This document shows positions 1 through 10,087 of a stretch of 64,000 bases of DNA, piece after piece. A program made the translations under genes and the position numbers. This DNA is from Impatiens glandulifera (Eukaryota > Streptophyta > Magnoliopsida > Ericales > Balsaminaceae): NCBI RefSeq assembly GCF_907164915.1, contig NC_061866.1, positions 43,340,320 to 43,404,319 on the forward strand, given 5' to 3'. Position 1 is the first letter of the stretch; each line of letters opens with the position of its first letter. The notes under the pieces are model-generated. The model searched no databases. It had not been told where the DNA came from and saw only the letters and a program-made list of their open reading frames with translations.

Positions 1-581
1 TTTTTCTGTAACAGTTTCACCGAACCTATCATATCATATATAATGGCAACCTACGATCTAACCATTCTGTGGGTAACAGTTTCACCTAACCAATCTAGTA
101 CTGTAAATGGCAAGCAACTTCAAATATAGATTCATGACCCTCTTAGAGATTGAATTTTGTAACTGTGGGCTTGTCATGGCGATCCTGCTGCCTGCTGGTG
201 TTGAAGATCTATTCGACAGTGAACTGATGATAGTGATAGCCGTGGCCGGAATAGACTTGTTCGGATGTGATCGAACGGAGATGAGGTCGTCGATTACGAG
301 CTCGTGGGTGTTGCTGCCAGATCGAGTAAGGGAAAGGGTCATGGCCGGAATTAGCTGATAGACAATGGATGACATGATCTTTGTCGGGCGGGCTCGATGG
401 ATGACATTATCTTTGTCAGGATTGATGGATGACATGCATGATCTTTGTCGGGCTCAACAAGATGTTATGATTACTTTTAATATGTAATAGAAAGACCATA
501 TTTTAGTGATGATGTTATTTGATAATGTTGCAGAAAAAATAATTATATATATATATATATTATATATATATATATATATGC
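1..581. repeat. U0: left contig end, duplicate of 20355-20914
   Basis: About 560 bases match 20355-20914 with a constant offset of 20354 and no difference seen by eye. The sequence then enters an AT-dinucleotide tract and stops at the N gap. The right part (about 345-520) is the type of segment that lies upstream of the PPR genes here (compare 4246-4515 and 35535-35800) and carries three imperfect copies of a roughly 32-base unit containing GATGGATGACAT. The left part (1-345) is found only here and in U2. It has overlapping open frames of 117 aa (minus, 82-435) and 83 aa (plus, 107-358) with no recognisable domain, so no gene is called. Confidence 0.8.
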
Positions 582-681
582 NNNNNNNNNNNNNNNNNNN
601 NNNNNNNNNNNNNNNNNNNNNNNNNNNNNNNNNNNNNNNNNNNNNNNNNNNNNNNNNNNNNNNNNNNNNNNNNNNNNNNNN
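582..681. other. Assembly gap of exactly 100 N
   Basis: One hundred N bases, a common placeholder for a gap of unknown size. The left edge is an AT microsatellite. The right edge lies inside the PPR coding sequence of U1. By comparison with U2 to U3, where the equivalent points are about 20914 and 32701, up to roughly 11.8 kb could be missing. Confidence 0.95.
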
Positions 682-3194
682 GAGAAAACATCCGGTTTAC
701 TGTCTGTTTTGCTCATCGCTAAAAAGAAACCCTTTGCCTCCTCCAAACTACCTTCTTTGCAGAGAATTTCTAGTAACTTGTTGTAATGACGAGTTGCAAG
801 CAGAATTCCACGATTCGTCATGTGAATCAAAAGACCTTTCGCAATGTTCATCATTCTCAATCGGCAGAATCCATTTATCAACGCTGAATAAGTGTATGAA
901 TCCAGAACTAATCCCATTTCAAGCCCATTCTTCAATAACTTCATTCCTTCACCAACATCTCCTTTCTTCAAATGAGCATGTATTAGTATATTAAGAGGAA
1001 ATATTTCTCTCATGTTCATTTCACGATGAATCTCCATCGCTTTCTTTAGACGACCTTCTTTACATAGCCCGTAAATTAAAGCTGTTAACAATAGATGATT
1101 TGGCTCTACACGATTCTCGTCTTTCAACATCAAAGATACTAACCTCACCGCCTCATCAACCTTCCCATTCTCGCAAAGCCCCCAAGCTAATGAATTGTAA
1201 GAAACAATGTCGATTTTATTATTATTCGCTTTAGTCATTCTTTCAAAGACTCTTAAAGCTTCGGTAACCATACCAGATTTACAAAATCCATTGATTAGTG
1301 AAGTATATGTTATTTTGTCTGACTCTTCACCATTCTCCTCCATTAAGTCTACTAACCGCATGGCATCCATAGGCCTTCCATCTTTACACAGCCCATCGAT
1401 TAAAACGTTATAGATTACCAGATTCTGTTTTATTCCTCGGTGTGACATAACATTGAATAACTCGCTAGCTTCCTCCCATCGCCTCATTTTGCAAAGATGC
1501 TGTAATAAACTTGAATAAATGAATGTGTTCGGTTCAACTCCTTTTTCCAACATCATATCGTAAAGTTTCTTTCCCTCGTCGAAATTCCCAGCTTTGCAAA
1601 ATCCATTTACAAGTGTACTGTAAGTAATAACATCCGGATTGAGGCTCTCAGACTTCATGTCATCAAACAAATCCATTGCTTCTCCCATTCGACCCTCTTT
1701 ACAAAGTCCGTTCATAAGAGTGTTGTAAGTAAGAACATTCGGATTGAGGCCCTTCAACCTCATGTCATCAAACAAATCCATTGCTTCTCTCATTCGATCA
1801 TTTATACAAAGCCCGTTCATAAGAGTTGTGAAAGTAATAACATCCGGATTGAAGCCCTTCAGCTTCATGTCGTCAAACAAATCCATTGCTTCTCCCATTC
1901 GACCCTCTTTACAAAGTCCGTTCATAAGAGTTGTGAAAGTAATCACATCCGGATTGATGCCCTTCAGCTTCATGTCATCAAACAAATCCATTGCTTCTCC
2001 CATTCGACCTTCTTTAAAAAGCCCGTTCATAAGAGTGTTGTAAGTAAGAACATTCGGATTGAGGCCCTTCAACTTCATGTCATCAAATAAATCCATTGCT
2101 TCTCCCATTCGACCCTCTTTACAAAGCCCGTTCATAAGAGTGTTGTAAGTAATGACATCCGAATTGAAGCCCTTCAGCTTCATGTCATCAAACAAATCCA
2201 TTGCTTTTCCCATTTGACCCTCTTTACAAAGCCCATTCATAAGTGTGTTGTAAGAAACATCCGGATTGAGGCCCTTCAGCTTCATGTCATCCAACAAATC
2301 CATTACTTCTCCCATTTGACCCTCTTTACAAAGCCCATTCATAAGAGTGTTGTAAGTAGAAACATTCGGATTGATGTCCTTCAGCTTCATGTCATCAAAC
2401 AAATCCATTGCTTCTCTCATTTGACCATTTTCACAAAGCCCTTTCATAAGAGTGTTGTAAGTAATCACATCCGGATTGAAGCCCTTCAGCTTCATGTCAT
2501 CAAACAAATCCATTGCTTCTCCCATTCGACCCTCTTTACAAAGCCCGTTCATAAGAGTGTTGAAAGTAATCACATTCAGATAGAAGCCCTTCAGCTTGAT
2601 GTCATCAAACAAATCCATTGCTTCTCCTATTCGACCCTCTTTACAAAGCCCGTTCATAAGAGTGCTGAAAGTAATCACATCAGGCAATACAGACCCTCTG
2701 CACCATTCATTGAAAACCTTTACAGCTCTTGAAGTATCACCATTTCGACAAAGTCCATTTAAAACAACATTTATACAATATGTGTTAACTTGAAAACCAC
2801 ACTTCACCATAGTGCCCAACACTCCAAAAGAAAAATCGGGCTTATTTGAATGCAGGAAAAACTTGATCAGAACTTGCAATGATATGATACTGCGAAAAAC
2901 TTGAATACCCTTCATCTTATTGTAGACATTGATAACCATGTTATACTTCTTCGACTGTGAAAATGTTTTTAAAAGAAAATCGCATGTTGATTGAGAAGGC
3001 AGGGTGTGAATTTCAACAGCTTGATTAAAGAGGAGCAAAGCATCTTCGAGTCGGGGACTGGATTTACCACATAATGATCTAATTTGGGTTTCTGTGTCAT
3101 TGAAACTTGATTCTACAGTTGCTGAAGATAAGCATTTGGTGTGAGGACGAAACAAGAGATAGCAATTGCTGCAAAGTTGCTTTCTAATAACCAT
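682..3194 (-). CDS. Rf-like P-class PPR protein, U1 copy, 3' end missing in gap
   Basis: An RNA-binding pentatricopeptide repeat protein. P-class PPRs of this kind usually act in mitochondria on RNA stability, cleavage or translation, and the Rf-like subgroup includes fertility restorers. The start at 3194 has a good context (AAATGG) and matches the U3 paralogue. Residues 1-30 (MVIRKQLCSN...) are basic and Ser/Leu-rich, consistent with a mitochondrial transit peptide. A degenerate motif (33-67) and three motifs (68-172) precede ten nearly identical 35-residue motifs (173-521, NGLCKEGRMGEAMDLFDDM type) and nine more divergent ones (522-835). The readable frame stops after residue 837 at the gap. 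By comparison with U3 about 138 C-terminal residues are missing. There are no internal stops. It has seven more motifs than U3. One motif (313-346) has 34 residues because a codon is lost near 2253. Assignment to the Rf-like group rests on repeat type and clustering, not on a tree. Confidence 0.9.
1632..2678 (-). repeat. 105-bp tandem array coding for ten near-identical PPR motifs
   Basis: Ten consecutive copies of a 105-bp unit (one is 102 bp) code for residues 173-521 of the U1 PPR protein. Copies differ by only a few bases, mostly at the codons for motif positions 1-5 and 31-35, the positions that matter for RNA base choice. The 105-bp period is the PPR motif length (35 codons), so length changes by whole units keep the frame. 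The U3 paralogue has three units here. Confidence 0.95.
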
Positions 3195-3470
3195 TTCACT
3201 ACTTTCTCAAAATGATTTACCCAGAGAGTGAAAAAACAGTGAACGGAGACGTTTACCGGGTAGATGCCATTCTTTCCCGTCGCCGCCGCCGTCCAAACTC
3301 GGGAACGGAACTGAGTCTCCGACCGAATTACTGCAGATAACTCGTTGGTGGATCGAGATCGTTGTTCAATTCCTCGTAGACCAAACCCTAGCCAGGCATT
3401 TCTCCAAATATTCCTGAAATCTTAACAGTCTTTGTTAACTTGCTCCTCTCTCTTTTTCATTCGAGCTAAT
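3195..3470 (-). promoter_or_regulatory. PPR 5' leader and proximal promoter, U1
   Basis: Reading leftwards into the ATG at 3194. It holds a GC-rich CGCCGCCGCCG run (3280-3292), an AAACCCTAG telo-box-like motif (about 3382-3391) and a pyrimidine-rich stretch (about 3445-3465). The block is conserved at 34482-34750, 60188-60385 and, in part, 17202-17290, and contrasts with the AT-rich DNA beyond it. No TATA box or transcription start is called. Confidence 0.65.
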
Positions 3471-4518
3471 ATTTTTTATTTTCTTTTCAAAGTGTATTTT
3501 TTTTACCTTAAGTTACTATATAATGTCTAGTTAAATCTATCGGACAAAATAAATGATTTTTTTATATTATTTAATCTTATTCTAAACTCAATTTTTATTT
3601 ATTCCAAAATCAAATTATATAATCATCTTTATTTTGGTAATACAATTCTTTTTTTTTATCTCTTTCTAGATTTAAGAATTTTCACCATCAAAAAATACAT
3701 TCTATATGTATTTATTTTAAAAAAATACATATATAATCTATTATAAATAATAAATGGATGATTTAAGTGGCCTAAGAGTTCAGTTAATTTTACTCTTGTT
3801 AAAAATTTCACGTTAAAATTTGCGTGTCTTTATATCATGTTAAATGCTTAGTTGATTGAACACGGATAGATTTATAAATGTGACACTAAATAGAAATAAT
3901 CATTTATATTTATTATTTATGTGATTTTTTTTTTATCAATAAGTGAGTTTAGAGTAGAATATATTTCTTTTGCTTGTTTATACTAATGGAGAGAGTAATA
4001 TCAATATATGTTTATTTTTTAATAGCGGTTAATGAAATCAAGAAGATAAAACTAATAGAGAAATGAACTTTATTATGCAATAAGGATAATAATGTTTTTA
4101 TTCATGTAGTGAAAAGATGAATGTGAATGGTCTATTGAGCAAATTTTAAGAGTTATATACTCATTAGAATTGCAACAATAAATTGTTTCTAATCAAGTAG
4201 ACGATAAATTTGATAACAAGATAAAAAAAATATATATCAGACTCATGGTTGGAATTAGCTGATAGCCAAAGGATGACATGATCTTTGTTGAGTTCCTCTA
4301 GATCAATGGTAAGTTAAATTTGCAAGGTAAGAGCTTTGGACAATGATTTCATTGGGTGTAAGAGTAAGAGGGTGGGAATGGCTGAATATTAGTACCGGCC
4401 GATTAAAAAAACTAACATAGTTAACGAAGATTCTGATTTCAATTAAATAAGATGTTATGATTACACTATGATTGCTTTTAATGTGTCATATAAAGACCAT
4501 ATCTTTAGTGCGCGTTAA
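3471..4518. repeat. AT-rich PPR-upstream segment, U1
   Basis: No coding content was recognised. The segment is duplicated at 34750-35798 (U3), 60386-61421 (U6) and, more diverged, 17290-18200 and 19500-20130 (U2), with small indels. It is intergenic DNA carried along in the tandem units. Confidence 0.75.
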
Positions 4519-4984
4519 TCTATATATATATAATGATGCTTAATTTTTAAAGTGTTCGGATTGTCGGGTCGAGAGTTGTGGTTAATTTGGATACTTGAGT
4601 CAGATTGTGGGTTGACCCGCCATTAAATTTATAACGGTTAAAAATAAAATTAAAAATACTAGAGGTATATTTCGAACTTGCAACCTAACAAAACAAGTAC
4701 AACTCTTTAACCAACTAGGTTACAAAGACTTTATATTTTAAATTCAACACCAAATTTGATAAACGCGAGACGTTTTAATATTAATATAAGTTCAACTTTT
4801 TAACCTACTAATATATATATATATATATAAAATGATGTTGAGTAAATGGATACTTGGGTCGGATTGTGGGTTGACCCACCCATAAACTTAAAACGGTTAA
4901 AAATAAAATTAAAAATGTTATCCGTATTTTTTTTTCACGGTTTTTTATATTATTAATCGTGCAAATGCACGGGCTAAATGCTAG
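4519..4984 (+). mobile_element. Non-autonomous Helitron, 466 bp, present only in U1
   Basis: It begins TCTATATATATA after an A and ends with GCTAG before a T. A short hairpin, CGTGC-AAAT-GCACG (about 4958-4971), lies about 10 bases before the end. These are the Helitron hallmarks: 5' TC, 3' CTRR, subterminal hairpin, insertion between A and T, and no target duplication. The uninterrupted site, GCGCTAA|T, is seen at 35798/35799 in U3 and 61421/61422 in U6. Inside are two direct copies of a roughly 70-base segment containing GGGTTGACCC (about 4588-4655 and 4847-4918). There is no Rep/helicase coding sequence. Confidence 0.88.
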
Positions 4985-5157
4985 TATTATTTAATAATAT
5001 TGCAGAAAAATTAATTAATTATATATATAATAAATGCCATTTTATATATATACAAGTTGGTTTAGATATACATATTTCATCAAATTTGGGATTTAAGGTA
5101 TCATATACCATTAGAAACATATTTATCTCATATAACTTAAAAACTTTGTAAATGAAG

Positions 5158-5970
5158 TTTTTTCTTTTGAAAACAGCTTAGTGCCATTTAATTTAAAAAA
5201 ATTTAAAAGAGGGAAAAAAATACAAATATTTAAGATCAGATCTAGACAATTTCTAGATTTGACAATGAAACAATAATTAAATTACAGACAACAACAATCA
5301 ATTAACGCCTACCGCGTTTTTACTTTTATTCTACTTGTGACCTTCTCAAATGAAATATCCCATATCTGGCAGAGCTTTCTATTCTCTTCAATCCTTTCGA
5401 TTCCTCTCCAGGATTGAATGAGTGCATTTCTATCTGAAGTTATATCTCTCCAAATATTTCCAGCGGTTCTACTTCTTCCACTGCGAGTTTTGAATTTTTT
5501 TCTTTCCAAATATTGTAGATTACTGCTCCAAAGTAGCATTTTAACATACTTACATAGAAGGATCTTTGTTTTGCTTTATTCTTCATCCACTCTTGGATTT
5601 CTTCCCATATTCCTGAAAAATTGATAATGTTCATGTTTGCAGCATACATCCTCCAGATTTGTATAAGAAAAGAGCACTCCCCAAATAAATGATTTATGCT
5701 TTCCTCAACTCCCGAACATAGGACACGGTTGATATCAAGAATGTTTATGTATTTTTGAATTATGTCTTTTGTTGTCAACCTTTTCCTGTATACCAACCAG
5801 AGAATAAATTGGTGACGAAGAATAATCTTTGGAGACCATACCACATTATGCCAATTAACTCCTATCCTCTTGTTCTAACCATTTCCCATGTCTTTCCTGT
5901 AATAAACTTCTCATTATTTTCAGTTTTTCAGCATATTTGAGTTGCTTCTGCCTCATTAGGTTTAGATTTA
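5158..5970 (-). mobile_element. 5'-truncated LINE, RT zinc-binding end and 3' UTR, U1
   Basis: Minus-strand reading gives a piece similar to the zinc-binding domain at the end of plant LINE reverse transcriptases (zf-RVT): HQFILWLVYRKRLTTKD, then CSGVEESINHLFGEC. The open part covers 5844-5440, and another frame continues to 5309. The T-rich left edge (5158-5163) is the poly(A) end. The likely target duplication is TAAATGAAG (5149-5157) against TAAATTAAG (5971-5979). U4 (44621-44640) and U2 (about 21150) show the uninterrupted sequence. The shared copies are 35961-36709 and 61591-62339. Confidence 0.85.
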
Positions 5971-6443
5971 TAAATTAAGTTATATTTATTAAATTAAGAA
6001 AAAATATGGATGAGATTTAGTATATTCATATTTTTACTACTTTGGTAAGCCTGAAATTCAATCAATACTAATTTAATTATTGTTTATTTTTTCTCTTCAT
6101 ATCTCCTTACTTTTAAGGATAATTGGATATGCATCTTAAATATGGATATTAAGCATAATTTGATCCCTAATTTATATATTTTTTAAAAAAAGGGTTCTTT
6201 ACAAATATGTTGTCAAATTAAAACCATCATTGATTATCATTCCAGAAGAACAAGAAATTCTAGTAAAAGATTATGATCAAAGATGGTAGAATTGGATGAA
6301 CTATCTTCCCTGCCAGGCATTAATTGATTTTGGAACTAGTGATATTGAATTTGCAGCCTTCTCCAACCTACATGAAACTTGAGAAGTCATTATCATCACG
6401 CAGAATAAAAGCGTGTTATTAAGAAAGGACAATGGAAACAACA

Positions 6444-7043
6444 TCAGAAGGATGCAGACCTAGTTATTTCTTGTACAACCTTCACTACATATACATAGGA
6501 AGAATCTGTCTCCAAAACTTGACCTCCCAACACAATTTCATCTAGAATAACATGCACCAGTAAAACAGTAAGTCTGTATATATGAAATATACAACAAAGT
6601 TTACTTAATCATAAGTCTGTATTGTCTCGAATAATGTGACTTCTTTCAATAACGAGTTCATTTCTATATATAAGTGAATATATTGAGCTTATGCAATGGC
6701 TACATAAAACGAAGAAGATGATAAAAAATTCTTCAAAAAAGTACTTAGAAAATGTGAAATCAAGAATGAAAATCTATAACAATGTACCTTGCATAAGATC
6801 TAGCATCGCTAGTTCATTTTCGTAGGTATCGAATACAAAGACAAAGTACAGTGTTGCAAAGGTCTTGCAAACAAGCATAGTATCCTGCAATAATGGGAGT
6901 ATAATATCAACCTCTACATCCAAATCAATATTTTGGATCTCGTTGCTACCGAAATGAAGATGTAATATACTAACTTGATAATCATAGAATTTGACCAGAC
7001 GAGGCTTGCCTTGAACATTCATCACTATCACTGCTCGTATCAT
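6444..7043 (-). pseudogene. AP3S: AP-3 complex sigma subunit gene fragment, U1
   Basis: Matches the small sigma subunit of the AP-3 adaptor, which sorts cargo to the vacuole. Exon 1 (7043-6975) reads MIRAVIVMNVQGKPRLVKFY plus DYQ. A 90-bp GT...AG intron (6974-6885) follows. The next exon (6884-6788) includes FATLYFVFVFD and ENELAMLDLMQ and ends at a GT donor. The last exon (6557-6444) includes ILDEIVLGGQVLETDSS and a stop. Two internal pieces of a normal roughly 166-aa protein are missing (about 37 and 25 residues). Joining the remaining exons shifts the frame. The last acceptor is CTG here instead of CAG. The 89-codon open frame 7043-6774 exists only because the intron happens to read through. 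Copies are at 37188-37777 and 62816-63413. Confidence 0.85.
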
Positions 7044-7620
7044 TCTCTCAAGCTTTTCTCGTGACGTGACCTATAAATCCAGCGAATTTCAGATTTCGAA
7101 CAAGCCTGAAAATGCAATCTCAACATTCAAAATCCTTTCATTGGCAATCCAACTTCAATTTTTCTTTTTTCTTTTGATAAACAACTTCTATTTCTCTCTC
7201 TCTATTCGTCGATTAAACTCAAAGATATATAAAATGCAAATTACTAACTATATAATGGTCTGTCGCGAGATGCAACCGCATTCGCGAGACGGCACCCGCA
7301 TTTCGCGAAGACGCTCACCCACGAGACCGCACCCACATTCGCGAGCACACCTGGATCCATCGCAACAGAGACAGTTTAATACCAATCAATCCCTAAACCC
7401 TAAACCTAACAACAATGCGTTCAAAAAAAAGAAACAACAAGTGAATGACAAATGAAGCAGTACCAGTAGCAGCGGACATCATGGTTTCCTGCCTTCGCTG
7501 GGACTTCCGACGTCGTCGGGGATCCGTCTTCTTTTAGAGAGGAGGAGAAGGGAGAAGACGTTGAAGAGAGAGAATAGAGAAGAAAGAAAAGAAAAGAAAA
7601 TGGGAAGAAATTGATTTTTC
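7044..7620 (-). promoter_or_regulatory. Leader and promoter block of the AP-3 sigma fragment, U1
   Basis: This precedes the ATG at 7043. It contains short tandem units with CGCATTCGCGAGAC (7262-7345), a telo-box-like CCCTAAACCCTAAACC (about 7391-7406) and a GC-rich stretch with purine runs (7490-7600). It is conserved at 37778-38340 and 63414-64000. The gene fragment appears to have been captured with its promoter. Whether it is active cannot be told. Confidence 0.55.
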
Positions 7621-7635
7621 TAATTATATAGTAAG

Positions 7636-7660
7636 GGCATTGTGAATATTTCACAATGCC
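7636..7660. repeat. Perfect 11-bp inverted repeat
   Basis: GGCATTGTGAA, a 3-base spacer, then TTCACAATGCC: a perfect 25-base palindromic hairpin. The U3 equivalent (about 38365-38387) is imperfect and is followed by a second palindrome, GTTGCGTGACGCAAC. It may mark the end of an old DNA element or an RNA hairpin. No target duplication was identified. Confidence 0.6.
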
Positions 7661-8159
7661 TCAGTTGCGTCAGAGGTGTGTGACACAACGTGGGTATTAT
7701 TTTTGTTAAAAAAAAATAATTGTCACCAACAGCATTTAATTTTATGCGTTGACACTTATAGCAAATAGGTCATTTTAGAGTCATTTCGAGTTAGAGCATC
7801 ATAGTAGTAATTGAGTTATTCTTAACTAATGAAAAATTATAATATAATATAATATAATATATTTAATTAGAATAATCTTATTAAATAAATACCAAAAAAC
7901 TAAGTCATGATATTTTAGAATAAAATATTGTAATTTTTTAAATAAGATAACAAATTTAATTTAAATTTGAAATAATCAAATAAAAAAATCTTTACTTAAA
8001 CTAATTAAAAATATTATTTATTTGATAAAAGAGTTGCTAATTGATTTTTTAGTTTAATTGTGAATAAAATATATGCGTATAAAACGTATTTTAACTAGAG
8101 TTCATTTGTTCGTATGTTAGTGATATTCGCAGAAATGTACGAGTGTTAAAAACCTATAT
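7661..8159. repeat. AT-rich intergenic segment, U1
   Basis: No gene seen. Homologous to 38400-38960 (U3), 21450-22060 (U2) and parts of 44700-45080 (U4). It includes an ATAAT repeat (about 7838-7862). Confidence 0.6.
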
Positions 8160-9601
8160 CACTTTATAACATCAAACTACAGGTTTGATGATTTCGTTTG
8201 AGGTCTGTATCCTTTGATCCAAGGGCATGGGAAGCATCTTATAGTTCCTAAGATCATTTAGAACATCATCCTGATGTGTAAACTTTTCAACTTTTTTTGA
8301 ATACCTTAGAATTTTTTTCCCATTCTCATTCGATCGGGATGAGGTTCCATTCAACCAAAATATTTTTTTCATAAAAAAACTAGTTTATGATTTTTAGGTT
8401 TTAATGATGTGTAAAGAGTTTATCGATAGCTTTCTTATGCTTCATATAGTTGAATGAAACTAAAACATGAACACTAGTTGTTCATTTTGACCAATTCAAT
8501 AACTGAATTTTTTAGGCGTAGGGAAAATAATCACCGGAGTAGAGTGATCATGTCACATTTTTAAAGGAAGTCTAAAGGTGAAAAAACAACAAAGTTCCAT
8601 CTTTGAAAAATCAAAGACATCTTTGAAAAATCAAAGATGGATGCGGATGTTTATCCATTCCCGTCGCGAGGAAGACGAAGATGCAAGGTGAAACGACGTC
8701 ATCTCGAGCTTCCACGTTTGAGCATCAAGGGAGGGCCAAAACGACGAAGCTTTGGGCGCAGCGGACCATGGGCGTTCCTTCAGTGCTCAGGCGTTCCATC
8801 TACTTGGAGGAGACGGTGTTAGAGCATCTGTTTGGTGATCTGTTGCTTTATAATTGTGTCTTCCTCCATTTAACGGGTGACACTGTGTGTTCCCGAGCGT
8901 TGGATGATGATCTAACGCTCATCTGATGGCCATGGCTTTTGCTGCATCGATTCTTTCGAATTTCGGCCACACAAGATCACAAGTGATTTTTCAGCCTTGG
9001 AAATTATTTGAAATTGATTTTTTAATCCTTTTTGCTTCATTTTCAACCTACACAATATATAAAATCTTTTTAATAAATATGACATTTATTTTTTCAGTTT
9101 ATTTTATTTTATTTGTATATTTTTGGGGTTTATTAAATAATTTATTTTGGAGAAGAGGGATACAACATTTATCCTAAATTATTTATTTTAATCACCTTAA
9201 TTTTCTTAAAATTAATTCGAGATAAAATAACCTTTGTCCCACTTTATTATTTATTTTCCCCCTTTTGGGGGGGGGGGCTATTATCTAATTAAATTGGGAT
9301 TTAATTATCACAATAATTAATACGAATTAATGAGTTTATCCTGTTTTGGCCTTATTTTAATTATTTTGATTTAGTTTATCAAAATAATTATTAAAATTTT
9401 ATAAATTAGGGTAGGTAAAATTTTGGTGCTTACTAATATAAATTGTAATTTTTTTCCACAATAATAATATAAAATACTATTTAATTGATTATTTTGCATT
9501 AGTATACTTATCTGCCAAATGAAAATTTTGATGTTATCTATGATAACGATGAACCTTGTACTCAATCGATGAAGAAGGTAGAATGAAACTATAGTTGTGG
9601 C
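8160..9601. repeat. Dispersed module M, U1 copy
   Basis: A roughly 1.4-kb non-coding block repeated at 22600-24425 (U2) and 39715-41753 (U3). It starts near CATCAAACTACAGGTTTGATG, contains a 21-base duplication with ATCTTTG/CAAAGAT hairpins (8599-8640), a GC-richer core (8640-8930) and an AT-rich tail. U1 lacks about 620 bp that U3 has (40060-40680). Open frames of 60-83 aa in the core are not conserved as proteins. It could be part of an LTR or another retroelement remnant. No termini were identified. Confidence 0.6.
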
Positions 9602-10087
9602 TAGGGATGACAATGGGCGGTTCGGGGCGGGGAATGCATTACCATCCCCGCCCCATTTTAATTTCAGAGATGTTTTTTAATACCATCTACGCCCCGTTCG
9701 GTTCTTTTTCGGTTTAGGGAATCTCGTGGGGCACGTTAATAATTTTTATTTAAATAAATAAATAAATATTATACATAAAATTATATAAACCAATTTTTTA
9801 ATTATATATTATATTATAATATATTAAAATTTTATATTATTATAAGAATAATTTTAATACTCTTATAAATATAGTAAATAAATAAATATATTGATGATTT
9901 AATATATTTAATTATGTTTATGGTATTTGGGGCAGAATCGGGGGGAAAACGGGGTGGGGTGGGGTGGGTTGGGGCGGGGGACACAATACCATCTCCGCCC
10001 CATCCTCGTTCGGTTTCGGGGAAAAAACCGTCCCAAACGGGGCAATTCGGTTCGGTTTTTACGGGGCGGTTTTAATTGCCATCCCTA
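9602..10087. mobile_element. Non-autonomous hAT element (486 bp), U1 only
   Basis: Terminal inverted repeats TAGGGATGACAAT / ATTGCCATCCCTA (12 of 13 match) are flanked by a perfect 8-bp target duplication GTTGTGGC (9594-9601 and 10088-10095). Subterminal regions are rich in GGGGCGG and TTCGG. The U3 copy has the single uninterrupted site at 41754-41761 (GTTATGGC). No transposase is encoded. Confidence 0.9.

Noticed and set aside
82..435. 117-aa minus frame, repeated at 20436-20789
   Set aside because: Identical because the DNA is duplicated. No domain, no start context, and the opposite strand is open too. It does not occur in other units.
543..681. Continuation of the PPR frame through N bases and the AT repeat
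   Set aside because: The frame passes through placeholder N bases and a dinucleotide repeat (IYIYIY), so it is not protein. The PPR was ended at 682.
1632..2678. Regular repeats as a CRISPR-like array
   Set aside because: Repeats are contiguous 105-bp coding units without spacers, in a plant nuclear gene.
1744..2793. Several plus-strand frames with repeated SFMSSNKSIASPIRPS or ALQLHVIQQIH motifs
   Set aside because: Antisense shadows of the 105-bp PPR array. Open because the period is a multiple of three.
4660..4735. tRNA-like B-box (TTCGAACTTGCAACC) and AACCAACTAGGTTAC
   Set aside because: No cloverleaf can be formed and it lies inside the Helitron. It is a transposon-carried motif.
6774..7043. 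89-aa protein as a functional small gene
   Set aside because: Its middle 30 residues are encoded by a GT...AG intron and have no counterpart in AP-3 sigma. Treated as readthrough of a pseudogene.
7388..7410. Telomere-like CCCTAAACCCTAAACC, also near 12500, 38098 and 63732
   Set aside because: Only two or three units, within leader-like blocks or a hAT element. Telo-box motifs or chance, not telomeric DNA.
8637..9177. Plus frames of 61-83 aa in module M (and 40808-41348)
   Set aside because: Aligned copies differ by many non-synonymous changes and the U2 copy reads differently. No domain.
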